A stretch of 64,000 bases of DNA from Mesorhizobium ciceri WSM4083 (GTDB lineage: Bacteria; Pseudomonadota; Alphaproteobacteria; Rhizobiales; Rhizobiaceae), in assembly GCF_000519305.1 (NCBI RefSeq), contig NZ_KI912610.1:591949-655948 (forward strand). Direction: 5' to 3'. The translations under genes and the position numbers were made by a program. This document shows positions 27,977 to 36,703 of this stretch, piece by piece. A model generated the notes under the pieces. The model saw nothing but the letters and a program-made list of their open reading frames with translations. It was not told the DNA's origin and ran no database searches. Position 1 is the first letter of the stretch, and each line of letters starts with the position of its first letter.

Positions 27977-28008
27977 AAAAATTGACGTTTGCGTAAACGT
28001 CAATTTTT
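27977..28008. promoter_or_regulatory. palindromic operator upstream of long acyl-CoA dehydrogenase
   Basis: AAAAATTGACGTTTGC followed by GTAAACGTCAATTTTT; fifteen of sixteen base pairs are symmetric. TTGACG on the minus strand inside it could be a -35 box with a wide spacer, as MerR-type activators prefer. A shorter related site lies upstream of the MerR gene at 28781-28796. The rest of 27890-28196 holds the MerR terminator and no gene that I can support. Confidence 0.75.
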
Positions 28009-28100
28009 CGATGCGACAAGATTCCCCGCCCACTGGAGCAATGAGCGTAGCGGCGCGACGTTGCGCAAGCCAGCGCCGAAAGTCCATGAGAGTGGGCCAG

Positions 28101-28134
28101 GACAACGAAAAGCCGCGTGGCAGGCCACGCGGCT
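28101..28134 (-). terminator. terminator of the MerR regulator gene
   Basis: On the minus strand AGCCGCGTGG pairs with CCACGCGGCT around a four-base loop (28111-28134) and is followed by TTTTCGTT. It lies 63 bp after the MerR stop, so merR and the acyl-CoA dehydrogenase gene appear to be separate transcription units. Confidence 0.8.
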
Positions 28135-28196
28135 CGACAGAACTCAGACGATCGGCAGACGACTTGGTGTCTGGCGCAATTGCGGACGGAATTGCC

Positions 28197-28655
28197 TTAG
28201 CTGGCGGCGCTCGCCTGCGGCGCCGAACGCTCGCTCAGCATCTGGCGCACCGCCGACATCGAGCCGCTCAGCTCGTTGATGGCGTCGTCGATCAGCGCCC
28301 GTTGCTTCTGCAGGCGGGCAAGCTGCTTTTCCGACTTGTCCAGCGCGAGCTTGAGCTGCTTGGTGTTTGAACCGGTGGGATCGTAGAGATCCATCATCTG
28401 CTTGACGTCGCGCAGCGAGAACCCGACCTTGCGGCCAAGCAGGATCAGCTTGAGGCGGGCCTTGTCGCGGCGCGTGTAGAGACGGGTCGAACCGTCGCGC
28501 TGCGGGTTGAGCAGGCCCTTGTCTTCGTAGAAACGCAGCGTGCGCAGCGTCACTCCATATTTCTTCGCCATCTCGCCGATGCGGACGAGGTCCTCGCCGG
28601 CTTCGGCAGACATATTGGTATTGGCCGCGGTCTCGCCGGCCGAGATAAGCTTCAT
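28197..28655 (-). CDS. MerR family regulator of fatty-acid/acyl-CoA catabolism (LiuR-like)
   Basis: The 152-residue MerR protein has the winged-HTH in [38 protein letters not shown] (about residues 22-60) and a dimerisation coiled coil near residues 100-140. There is no metal-binding cysteine cluster, so it is not a metal sensor. Gene context and the ACGT-type operators in front of it and of the dehydrogenase gene point to a LiuR-like acyl-CoA-responsive regulator. The ATG at 28655 is used; an ATG at 28613 (MSAEAGEDL) is possible. Confidence 0.85.
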   Translation of the reverse strand: MKLISAGETAANTNMSAEAGEDLVRIGEMAKKYGVTLRTLRFYEDKGLLNPQRDGSTRLYTRRDKARLKLILLGRKVGFSLRDVKQMMDLYDPTGSNTKQLKLALDKSEKQLARLQKQRALIDDAINELSGSMSAVRQMLSERSAPQASAAS

Positions 28656-28780
28656 GGTCACTGGCTTTCCCCGTCTGGTGGCGTCGCGGTCCTGGACCGT
28701 GCGTCGCCTGACTGGAAGCGGGGGCCTGCTTCCAGTCGTGGTTTCAACAAACAAATCGCAAACCTGCGCTCAATGCGCCT

Positions 28781-28796
28781 TTTACGTTTACGTCAA
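28781..28796. promoter_or_regulatory. second ACGT-type operator, upstream of merR
   Basis: TTTACGTTTACGTCAA, a 16-bp imperfect palindrome, shares the core ACGTTTACGTCAA pattern with the site at 27977-28008. It lies 126 bp before the MerR start, which suggests autoregulation. Confidence 0.55.
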
Positions 28797-28891
28797 TTCT
28801 ATACCGATTGCCGCATGATGACGCAAGGGCGTTCTGCGCGCCGCCCTTTATGCCGCACCGTCAGGCCGGCAGCCAACATCCTTTCAATTTC

Positions 28892-28905
28892 TTAAGTTTG
28901 GTTAA
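28892..28905. promoter_or_regulatory. possible CtrA-like box upstream of the podJ-like gene
   Basis: TTAA, six bases, TTAAC. CtrA normally uses TTAA-N7-TTAA, so the spacing is one base short. It lies about 210 bp before the PodJ-like start in a 455-bp divergent region (28656-29110), which otherwise holds only the merR operator and no convincing gene. Confidence 0.25.
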
Positions 28906-29110
28906 CGCGTTGTTTACCACGTTGGGGGAAATGTGGGCGCGTCGGCTACCCGTGTTTATCCTGTATCGAATTTTTCACGGTTTTTCGGAGCGCGGGCGAG
29001 AGCCTGGGAAGCTCGTCTTCCGCCGCGGCATAGCCGCAGGTCGCCTTCGTTCCGGCAGGGACCTGGGGGAACTGGCCACGAGCCAGCCATTCTGAAAGAC
29101 GGACGCACCG

Positions 29111-32100
29111 ATGAACAGCAAGCGGTCCTATCTCGATACACTCAACGCCGGCAGGCAGCGCAGGCCGCAGACCACGCTCGAGCAGTTGAACCAGTCGCTG
29201 GAGACACTGGAGCAGCGGCTGGAGCGGACGCGCGAGGATCCGATGGCACGTCCCGATCTCCGCCAACCCGATCCCCGCCAATATGGCGCCGACGCGCGCT
29301 ATCCCGCCGCCCGGCCCTCCGGCCAGCAGCGCTGGTACGAGGACCCGCAGCCCGCGTTGCGTCAGAAGAGCCCGACGCAGGGAGCCACCGCTTTCGAGCA
29401 GAATTACCAGGCCATTGCCCGCGATATCGATCGCGTGCGCGGCCAGGAGGACGGCGTTGCCATGGTCGGCAAGATCGCCGGCGAATTGCGCGGCATGCGC
29501 GAGGAATTGCGCCACCAGATGACCGCCGGTCTGCAGCGGGAATTCGAAGCGCTGCGCAAGGACATCGAGCGGGCTTTCCAGTCAGGCGCAAAGCCCGGTG
29601 CTTCGGCCAAGGGCAGCGCCGAACTCGGCCTTGAGTTCGAACGGCTTTCCGGCGCCATCCAGACGCTGGCCGAGAAGAGCGACGACAGAAGCGTCAACAT
29701 GCTGCGGCTCGAGCTCGAACAGGTCAAAGCCGCGCTCGAAACGCTGGCACGCGAAGAGAGCGTGCAGAAGGTCGACCGCCGCTGGGACGATTTCGATCGC
29801 CGCTGGACGGCGTTCGAAGACCGCGTCGATGCCGACCAGCGCAAGCGCTCGGACGACCCGGGCCTGTCTGCTCTCACCGCCCGGCTGGAGCAGATCAGCA
29901 ATGCCGTCAACAATTTGCCGGAATCGTTGTCGCTGCGCTCGCTGGAGGAGAAGGTGCGCACGCTTGCCGGTGCTGTCGACCATTTCGCCAGCCAGCAGGA
30001 CAATCGCGGCAGCGACACGCTTGGCATGATCGACGAGCGGCTGGACGAGATTTCCCGCGCCATCGTTGCATCCACGGTGGCCGCGCAAGCCAATTCATTC
30101 GACCACGAGGCTTTCGAGCGCATCGAGAAGCGGATCGACTCGCTTGCCCGACAGATCGAGGAAGTGGCGCAGGATCGTCCGGGCAACGCGGTCATGGACC
30201 GGTTGAGCACGCTGTCGGGCCGGGTCGACGAACTCGCCGGCCGCGCCAATCTGCCGGAGCAGGCGATGGAGCGCCTTGCCAAGCAGATCGCACTCATCGC
30301 CGACAAGATCGACCAGGCACCCGCCATGCCTGACGCCGACTACATCTTCCAAGGGCTGGAGCAGCGCTTCGACGTGCTGTCGAGCATGATGGAACGCCGC
30401 CAGGGTGACGCCATCGAACAGGGCAACATGCTGTTCCGCGATCTCGAGCGCAGACTGGACGAGGTTGCCGACAGGCTCGACCAGCGCATGCCGCAGGTCG
30501 ACAGCGCCGGCATCATGGAAGCCATCGATGCCCGCTTTACGGCGCTCGCCAAGCGTATGGAAACGCGTGTACCCGATCCTGCGGGCGAAGCGGCGATCCG
30601 CGGCCTGGAGAGCCGGCTCGAAGACATTTCAAGCCGGCTGGACGCCTCGGCCGCACAGGTCGCCGGCATCGATCCGGCGCTGATCCGCAGCCTGGAAGCA
30701 CAGGTTGCCGGCCTGTCCGCTCATCTTTCCAAGCCCAGCACCCCGCTGCCGGAATTCGAGGACATCAGCCCGCGTCTCAACGAAATTGAAAAGTCGCTCG
30801 CAGGAACCCGCGATTCCATCCTTGGCGCGGCGCGCGAAGCGGCCGAGAACGCAGTGCAATCGCTGGCCGGTTCGAGCGCCAATACGACCGCGGTTTCCGG
30901 CCTCGCCCAGGATTTGAAGACGCTTGAAACGCTGACGCGGCGCTCTGACGAACGCAATTCGAGAACGTTCGAGGCCATCCACGACACTTTGCTCAAGATC
31001 GTCGACCGGCTGGGTTCGCTTGAACCCGGCGAGCCGGTCGAGGCGATGAGCGAATTGCTGGATGCGGCACCGGTCGAGCCGAGCAATTGGCGCGGCGCGC
31101 GGCGACCCAAGATGGCCGTCGACGCGCCGTCGATGGATATCGATCAGCCCCTGCCATTGACCGGGGACATGGCCGATCTCGATGGCCGTGCCGCCGCCAT
31201 CCTGCGCAACGAGCCGGGTGCTCGTAGCGATCTGGGCGGCCTGGGTATGGGAACGCGCACGCCGGCCGAAGCCGCAGCGGCTGCGGCCATGGCTGCTCTC
31301 GGCTCCGACACAATTGTCGACAAGAACGAACAGGCGGGCGGCCGCAGGTCGATGTTCGGTGGACTGGCCCGCGCCTTCAAGGGCAAGAAGGAGGCGGACA
31401 TCCCGCCACTGGCCGGCTCGGCGCCGAGTGCCCCGATCCCGAGCGTTGATCTCGACGAACCGCTCGATCCGAAAATGGCCAACCGGCCGCTGGAGCCCGG
31501 TTCCGGCGCACCTGACCTTAACGCCATCATGAAGCGCGTGCGCGACGAGCGCGGCCAGCCGGCCAAGCCCAGCGACACCGATGCCGCGAAATCGGATTTC
31601 ATCGCCGCTGCCCGGCGCGCTGCGCAGGCCGCGGCCGCCGAGGCCGATGCGCTGAAGCGCCAGTCGACGGTAACCGGACCGGTGAAGGCGCTGCGGATCG
31701 GCGACCTGCTCAAGGCACGGCGCAAGCCGATCCTGATGGGGACAACCGCGATCCTGCTGGCGCTGGGCGCCCTGCAACTGGGCAAGGCCTTCTTCGCCGA
31801 ACCCGCCCAGCTGGCAAGCAACGACGTCGCACCGATCGTCGCCTCGCAGCCGGTGCAGACCGCCTCGCTCGATGCCGCGAGCCAGCCAAAGACGGACGCG
31901 CAGCCCGAGGCAGTGGAAAGTGCGCCTGACCGCACCGTCAGGCAGGCCGAGCCGTCCGCACCGGCAACCAAGGACGACATGGCCGCGCAAAGCATGATTG
32001 CCACGCCGCCAGGCGCCGAGCCGCCGATGGGTGCCGCGCCGACCGCAGAACCGGTTCCCGCCCCCGTCGCCTTGGCCACATCGGCCGATGCGGCCCCAGC

Positions 32101-33127
32101 GGTGTCCGAGACGACGACAGCCTCGGCTGCGCCCGCCTCGACCGTTCCGGTCGCCCCGGAAGCTGCCGATACCGACACCGGCATCCAGCCTATGGCGGCA
32201 GAGCCAACCACCACAAAGGACACCACGGGCGCGGTTCCGCCGGTGGACGCTTCGCCGGCGACGACGGCAAAGTTCGACATTCCCGCTGACGCCGGCCCGC
32301 CCGCCTTGCGCGATGCCGCCGCCAGCGGCGACGCCAAGGCGCTGTTCGAAATCGGCTCGCGCTATGCCGAGTCGCGCGGCGTCAAGGAAGACATGGCGGC
32401 AGCGGCCAAATGGTACGAGAAATCGGCGGAACTCGGCTTCGCGCCGGCCGAATACCGCATCGGAAATTTCTACGAAAAGGGCATCGGCGTCGCGCGCGAC
32501 ATCAAGAAAGCGAAGACCTGGTACCAGCTTTCCGCGGCACAGGGCAACGCCAGCGGCATGCACAATCTGGCCGTCCTGTTCGCCATGGCGGCAGACGGCG
32601 TGACCGACAATGAATCGGCTGCGCACTGGTTCCAGGCGGCGGCCGACGTCGGCGTCAAGGACAGCCAGTTCAATCTCGGCATCCTCGCCGCCAAGGGCGT
32701 CGGCATGAAGCAGAACCTCGAAGAATCCTACAAATGGTTCGCGCTCGTCGCCAAGACCGGCGACAAGGATGCCGCTGCCAAGCGTGACGAGATCGCCAAT
32801 GCGCTGCGGCCCGAGCAGCTCGAGCGCGCCCGCGCCGCGACCAAATTGTGGAAGGCCAAGCCGCTGGATGCGGCAGCCAATTCGGCCGACATTCCCGAGT
32901 CCTGGCAGGACGGCGCGCCGCAGACGACCGCCAGCATCGACATGAAGAAGGCCGTCCAGAACATCCAGCGCATTCTCAACAAGAACGGCTACGATGCCGG
33001 CGGCGCCGACGGCAAGATGGGCCAGAAGACGAAGACCGCGATCATGGCTTTCCAGACCGACAACAAGATGCCGGCGACCGGCGAAGTCGATGAAAAACTG
33101 GTCAAGGCACTGCTGGCGCGCAAATAA
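29111..33127 (+). CDS. podJ: PodJ-like polar localisation factor with Sel1 repeats and peptidoglycan-binding domain
   Basis: The 1338-residue protein begins with a long cytoplasmic part rich in heptad coiled coil (roughly residues 15-690), then an acidic/disordered stretch, one membrane helix (about 875-897, ILMGTTAILLALGALQLGKAFF), and a periplasmic part. The periplasmic part has an Ala/Pro linker, four Sel1-type repeats (about 1065-1235, e.g. AAKWYEKSAELGFAPAEYRIGNFYEKGIGV) and a C-terminal peptidoglycan-binding domain (about 1280-1338). This is the domain order of Caulobacter PodJ, which marks a cell pole and recruits other proteins. Rhizobial homologues mark old or new poles during polar growth. 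It is divergent from merR. Confidence 0.85.
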   Translation: MNSKRSYLDTLNAGRQRRPQTTLEQLNQSLETLEQRLERTREDPMARPDLRQPDPRQYGADARYPAARPSGQQRWYEDPQPALRQKSPTQGATAFEQNYQAIARDIDRVRGQEDGVAMVGKIAGELRGMREELRHQMTAGLQREFEALRKDIERAFQSGAKPGASAKGSAELGLEFERLSGAIQTLAEKSDDRSVNMLRLELEQVKAALETLAREESVQKVDRRWDDFDRRWTAFEDRVDADQRKRSDDPGLSALTARLEQISNAVNNLPESLSLRSLEEKVRTLAGAVDHFASQQDNRGSDTLGMIDERLDEISRAIVASTVAAQANSFDHEAFERIEKRIDSLARQIEEVAQDRPGNAVMDRLSTLSGRVDELAGRANLPEQAMERLAKQIALIADKIDQAPAMPDADYIFQGLEQRFDVLSSMMERRQGDAIEQGNMLFRDLERRLDEVADRLDQRMPQVDSAGIMEAIDARFTALAKRMETRVPDPAGEAAIRGLESRLEDISSRLDASAAQVAGIDPALIRSLEAQVAGLSAHLSKPSTPLPEFEDISPRLNEIEKSLAGTRDSILGAAREAAENAVQSLAGSSANTTAVSGLAQDLKTLETLTRRSDERNSRTFEAIHDTLLKIVDRLGSLEPGEPVEAMSELLDAAPVEPSNWRGARRPKMAVDAPSMDIDQPLPLTGDMADLDGRAAAILRNEPGARSDLGGLGMGTRTPAEAAAAAAMAALGSDTIVDKNEQAGGRRSMFGGLARAFKGKKEADIPPLAGSAPSAPIPSVDLDEPLDPKMANRPLEPGSGAPDLNAIMKRVRDERGQPAKPSDTDAAKSDFIAAARRAAQAAAAEADALKRQSTVTGPVKALRIGDLLKARRKPILMGTTAILLALGALQLGKAFFAEPAQLASNDVAPIVASQPVQTASLDAASQPKTDAQPEAVESAPDRTVRQAEPSAPATKDDMAAQSMIATPPGAEPPMGAAPTAEPVPAPVALATSADAAPAVSETTTASAAPASTVPVAPEAADTDTGIQPMAAEPTTTKDTTGAVPPVDASPATTAKFDIPADAGPPALRDAAASGDAKALFEIGSRYAESRGVKEDMAAAAKWYEKSAELGFAPAEYRIGNFYEKGIGVARDIKKAKTWYQLSAAQGNASGMHNLAVLFAMAADGVTDNESAAHWFQAAADVGVKDSQFNLGILAAKGVGMKQNLEESYKWFALVAKTGDKDAAAKRDEIANALRPEQLERARAATKLWKAKPLDAAANSADIPESWQDGAPQTTASIDMKKAVQNIQRILNKNGYDAGGADGKMGQKTKTAIMAFQTDNKMPATGEVDEKLVKALLARK

Positions 33128-33134
33128 CGGCAGA

Positions 33135-33154
33135 GGCGTCGTTTCCACGACGCC
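33135..33154 (+). terminator. weak hairpin after the podJ-like gene
   Basis: GGCGTCGT, TTCC loop, ACGACGCC, starting seven bases after the stop. There is no T run, so it may stabilise the mRNA end rather than terminate transcription. Confidence 0.45.
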
Positions 33155-33319
33155 CTTGCCACACATTCGCCTGTTAACTGATTGAGATGTTTTTTGTTTC
33201 GGTGGCGTAGCGCGGTTTGACTTCGCAGCACCTCCGGCGCAAGAACGAATTGGCTTGTCGGGCCAAGATGCCCGCAACGGTTGCATTCGCCGACAGGCAG
33301 AACTGATCGAGACTGACGG

Positions 33320-34243
33320 GTGGGCATCTATCTCCCGATCGCGGAAATTTCCGTCAATATCTTCGTCCTGCTGGCCATGGGCGCGGCGGTGGGTTTCCTG
33401 TCGGGCATGTTCGGCGTCGGCGGTGGCTTCCTCATCACGCCGCTGCTGATCTTCTACAACATACCCCCGGCGATCGCGGTCGCCACGGGCGCCAACCAGG
33501 TCATCGCCTCCTCCGTCTCCGGCGTCCTTTCGCACATGAAGCGAGGGACGCTCGACTTCAAGCTCGGCGGGGTGTTGCTGGCCGGCGGCATTGTCGGTTC
33601 CACCGGCGGCATCTTCGTCTTCGCCTTCCTGCGCCGCCTCGGCCAGCTCGACCTGTTCATCTCGCTGCTCTACGTCGTGCTGCTCGGCACCGTCGGCGGG
33701 CTGATGCTGGTCGAAAGCGTCAATGCGCTGCGCGCCACGCGCAGCGGTGCGGCACCGGTGCTGAAGAAATCCGGCCAGCACAACTGGATCCACCGCTTGC
33801 CGCTGAAGATGCGGTTCAGGGCCTCAAAACTGTTCGTCAGCGTCATCCCCGTCCTTGGCCTTGGCGCCGGCATCGGCTTCCTGTCGTCGATCATGGGCGT
33901 CGGCGGCGGCTTCATCATGGTGCCGGCACTGATCTATCTGCTGAAAGTGCCGACCAACGTCGTCATCGGCACCTCGCTGTTCCAGATCATCTTCACCTCC
34001 GCCTATACGACGCTGGTCCACGCCACCACCAACCAGACGGTCGACGTCGTGCTGGCCTTCCTGCTGATGGCGGGCGGCGTCGCCGGTGCGCAGTACGGCG
34101 CCAAGGCAGGCCAGCGGCTGCGCGGCGAGCAACTCAGGGCCTTGCTGGCGCTGCTGGTGCTGGCGGTGGCGATACGATTGGCGATCGATCTTTTCGTCAC
34201 CCCGCCCAACCTCTATTCGCTGTCTGCCGCGGGCCTCAACTGA
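33320..34243 (+). CDS. TauE/SafE (TSUP) family membrane permease
   Basis: The 307-residue protein has about eight membrane segments in two halves. Each half carries the family glycine motif: GFLSGMFGVGGGFLITP near residue 25 and GFLSSIMGVGGGFIMVP near 187. TSUP members export sulfite or sulfonates or move other organic anions; substrate is not set by sequence. The GTG at 33320 is the start. The stop overlaps the next start as TGATG, so it is co-translated with the TIGR02186 protein. A probable sulfite dehydrogenase operon lies 3.5 kb downstream, which may hint at a sulfur role. Confidence 0.9.
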   Translation: MGIYLPIAEISVNIFVLLAMGAAVGFLSGMFGVGGGFLITPLLIFYNIPPAIAVATGANQVIASSVSGVLSHMKRGTLDFKLGGVLLAGGIVGSTGGIFVFAFLRRLGQLDLFISLLYVVLLGTVGGLMLVESVNALRATRSGAAPVLKKSGQHNWIHRLPLKMRFRASKLFVSVIPVLGLGAGIGFLSSIMGVGGGFIMVPALIYLLKVPTNVVIGTSLFQIIFTSAYTTLVHATTNQTVDVVLAFLLMAGGVAGAQYGAKAGQRLRGEQLRALLALLVLAVAIRLAIDLFVTPPNLYSLSAAGLN

Positions 34244-35034
34244 TGAAGGCTCGCAACACATTCGCAACCGCCATTCTCCTGACGCTGCTTGCGGTCGCCG
34301 TGCCGGCGAAGGCACAGGTTCCGCTGACCGAAGGCATCCAGATCGGTCTCTCCACCGATAATGTCTCGATCACCGCCGGCTTTTCCGGGGCCGACCTGAC
34401 CATTTTCGGTTCGCTGGAAAACCCGGATCCACTTGTCGCGCGCCAAGGCCGTTACGACGTCATCGTCGTGCTCGAAGGTCCGCCCAAACCGGTGGTGGTG
34501 CGCCGCAAGGACCGGGTGCTAGGCGTCTGGGTCAATCTGGATTCCGAGACCTTCGAGAACGTGCCGGTCTCCTATTCGGTGGCGACGACGCGACCGCTGC
34601 AGGACATCACTGAACCCAACAGCTACAAGCAGCTGTCGCTCGGCGCCTCCAACCTCTACATGCAGCCCGCCGATGCCGGCGACAGCCCGGCGACGATCGA
34701 GGAATTCACGGCCGCACTGCGGGAGCGCAAGTCGGCGACCGGCCTCTACAGCGAGAATGTCGGCGGCGTGCAATTCCTGTCGCAGAACCTGTTCCGCGCC
34801 ACAGTGAGGCTGGCGCCAAATGTGCCAGTTGGAACCCATAAAGCCCGCGCGTTCCTGTTCAAGAGCGGCCTGTTCATCAAGGAAAGCTCGGCCCAGCTCG
34901 AAATCCGCAAATCCGGTTTCGAACAGTCGATCTTCCGTGTCGCCCACAATTATTCCTTCCTCTACGGCGTCTTCGCGATATCGCTGGCCATGCTGACAGG
35001 CTGGCTCGGAAGGCTGATCTTCCGGCGGGATTAA
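34243..35034 (+). CDS. TIGR02186 family membrane-anchored protein, partner of the TSUP permease
   Basis: A 263-residue protein with a signal peptide (MKARNTFATAILLTLLAVAVPAKAQ), a periplasmic domain beginning PLTEGIQIGLSTDNVSITAGFSGADLTIFG, and a C-terminal membrane helix (LYGVFAISLAMLTGWLGRLIF). This architecture is the TIGR02186 family, whose members in alphaproteobacteria sit next to a TauE/SafE gene. The function is unknown; a periplasmic accessory or assembly partner of the permease is the natural guess. The start codon overlaps the permease stop by one base. Confidence 0.85.
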   Translation: MKARNTFATAILLTLLAVAVPAKAQVPLTEGIQIGLSTDNVSITAGFSGADLTIFGSLENPDPLVARQGRYDVIVVLEGPPKPVVVRRKDRVLGVWVNLDSETFENVPVSYSVATTRPLQDITEPNSYKQLSLGASNLYMQPADAGDSPATIEEFTAALRERKSATGLYSENVGGVQFLSQNLFRATVRLAPNVPVGTHKARAFLFKSGLFIKESSAQLEIRKSGFEQSIFRVAHNYSFLYGVFAISLAMLTGWLGRLIFRRD

Positions 35035-35135
35035 TGCATGTCGCCCAAAAGTGGCCCCGGTTTTGGGAGAACGACATGCATCGAATCAAGACCTGAAGTG
35101 CGTCGCGTGAATCCACTCAAACGCGACGCACTTCA
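35035..35135. repeat. bipartite palindromic repeat
   Basis: Module one (35035-35080): TGCATGTCG and CCCAAAA pair with TTTTGGG and CGACATGCA. Module two (35094-35135): TGAAGTGCGTCGCGT and its exact complement flank a 12-base loop. It starts at the base after the TIGR02186 stop. Module one recurs nearly unchanged at 61839-61884. The remainder up to 35303 holds the Hsp70-like gene's upstream region and no other gene. Confidence 0.75.
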
Positions 35136-35303
35136 GAACTTTCCCCGAAAAGTGGTTTCCCTTTGCCGAGGCATGCGGTAGACCGCGCTCCCCAGCCAAA
35201 TGGCAGACACAAACAATTCGGTTCGGCAGCGCAGCCCGTCCCCGGGCAGCGCGCGATTTCTCGGCGCCTGTCGGCTCGCCGACGACAAATACAGGAACTT
35301 GTC

Positions 35304-36560
35304 ATGCGACCAGCCTTCGGCGGCATCGACTTCGGCACTTCGAACTCCACTGTTGGCGTGGTCCGCAACGGGCAGCCGCGCCTCGTCGCGCTGGAGGACG
35401 GCCAGGTGACACTGCCCAGTGCCGTGTTCTTCAACTTCGAGGACAACCGCACCTGCTTTGGCCGTCACGCCATCGCCAACTACACCGACAGCATCGAAGG
35501 CCGGCTGATGCGTTCGCTGAAGAGCGTGCTCGGCAGTTCGCTGGCCCATGAAAAGACCCGCATCAAATCGCGCTCGATCGGCTTCATGGACATCGTCGGC
35601 ATGTTCCTCGGACATCTCAAGATGAGGCTGGAAGCAGATGCCGGCGATACGGTCGAGACCGTCGTTCTTGGCCGGCCGGTGCAATTCGTCGACGACGATG
35701 CCGAGGCCGACGCGAAGGCGCAAAGCGAACTCGAGAACGCCGCCCGTGGCCAGGGCTTCAGGCACATCGCTTTCCAGTTCGAGCCGATCGCGGCGGCGCT
35801 CGACTACGAACAAAAGGTGACATGCGAGGAACTGGCGCTGATCATCGATATGGGCGGCGGCACGTCGGACTTCTCGATCGTGCGCGTCTCGCCGCAGCGC
35901 TCCCGGTCGCTCGACCGCAAGGACGACATCCTGGCCAGCCGGGGCGTCCATATCGGCGGTACGGATTTCGACCGGCTGCTGAGCATCGCCCATATCATGC
36001 CGCAACTCGGCTATTTGACGCCGACCAAGGACGGCAAGCGCAATCTGCCGGCAAGCTACTTCATCGACCTCGCGACATGGCAGCGCATCAACCTGGTCTA
36101 CACCGCCAAGGCGATGACGCATCTGCGCCAGATCCGCTACGAGGCCGAGCGCGCCGACCTGGTCGACCGTTTCATCCACATCGTCGAACACCGCTATGGA
36201 CACGCGCTGGCCGCACTTGTCGAAAAAGCCAAGATAGAGCTGACCGACAGGTCATCCGCGGAGGTCGTGGTGAAGCTGCCGGGTGCGGAGTTCGCGGCCG
36301 AAATCACGCGCAACGGGCTGGATGCCACGATCGCCAGGGACATCGAGCGGGTCACGGCGACGGTAGCGCAGACCATCCGGGACGCTGAGGTGAAGCCATC
36401 CGATATCACCGCGGTGTTCCTGACCGGCGGATCGACCGCGATCCCGCTGGCAAGGCGAGAAATCCTGTCGCTGGTGCCGCAGGCATCTGTCATCGAAGGC
36501 GACATGTTCGGCTCGGTCGGACTTGGCCTGGCGCTGGATGCGCAGCGAAAATTCGGCTGA
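35304..36560 (+). CDS. Hsp70-family ATPase, YegD-like, without substrate-binding domain
   Basis: A 418-residue protein that is essentially one actin/Hsp70 ATPase domain. Phosphate-loop motifs are FGGIDFGTSNSTVGV (near residue 5) and LIIDMGGGTSDFSIV (near 177), and the adenosine motif is VFLTGGSTAIPLARREI (near 372). The C-terminal substrate-binding domain of DnaK is absent, as in YegD. Its client or role is not known. The ATG at 35304 has AGGAA upstream; a longer frame back to 35163 lies in repeat-derived DNA and is not used. Confidence 0.88.
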   Translation: MRPAFGGIDFGTSNSTVGVVRNGQPRLVALEDGQVTLPSAVFFNFEDNRTCFGRHAIANYTDSIEGRLMRSLKSVLGSSLAHEKTRIKSRSIGFMDIVGMFLGHLKMRLEADAGDTVETVVLGRPVQFVDDDAEADAKAQSELENAARGQGFRHIAFQFEPIAAALDYEQKVTCEELALIIDMGGGTSDFSIVRVSPQRSRSLDRKDDILASRGVHIGGTDFDRLLSIAHIMPQLGYLTPTKDGKRNLPASYFIDLATWQRINLVYTAKAMTHLRQIRYEAERADLVDRFIHIVEHRYGHALAALVEKAKIELTDRSSAEVVVKLPGAEFAAEITRNGLDATIARDIERVTATVAQTIRDAEVKPSDITAVFLTGGSTAIPLARREILSLVPQASVIEGDMFGSVGLGLALDAQRKFG

Positions 36561-36594
36561 CCGGGTCCATTGATATTAGGTGATGCCGGCCTGC

Positions 36595-36671
36595 AAATGG
36601 CTGATACCTGCGCTTCCGGTGCTCACGTACTTTAAGTACGCTCCGCTCCGGTTCTCGGCATCAGCCATTTT
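36595..36671. repeat. long hairpin repeat between convergent genes
   Basis: AAATGGCTGAT at one end pairs with ATCAGCCATTT at the other, and the centre is GTACTTTAAGTAC; the arms in between are imperfectly complementary (77 bp in all). It lies between the stops of the Hsp70-like gene and the LysR gene and can serve both as terminator. The central CGTACTTTAAGTACG core resembles a repeat I recall from other rhizobial genomes. Confidence 0.65.
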
Positions 36672-36703
36672 CGACTCGGCCTGACCTGAATCTCAGCGAA
36701 CCC

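Noticed and set aside
28808-29095. 95-codon frame upstream of the podJ-like gene
   Set aside because: No domain, poor start and an unconvincing composition; it lies in the divergent promoter region.
30629-33793. 1054-codon open frame on the minus strand opposite the podJ-like gene
   Set aside because: It is antisense to a gene with clear Sel1 and peptidoglycan-binding domains. Its translation is low-complexity His/Arg/Gly-rich, the usual product of GC-rich third positions read backwards.
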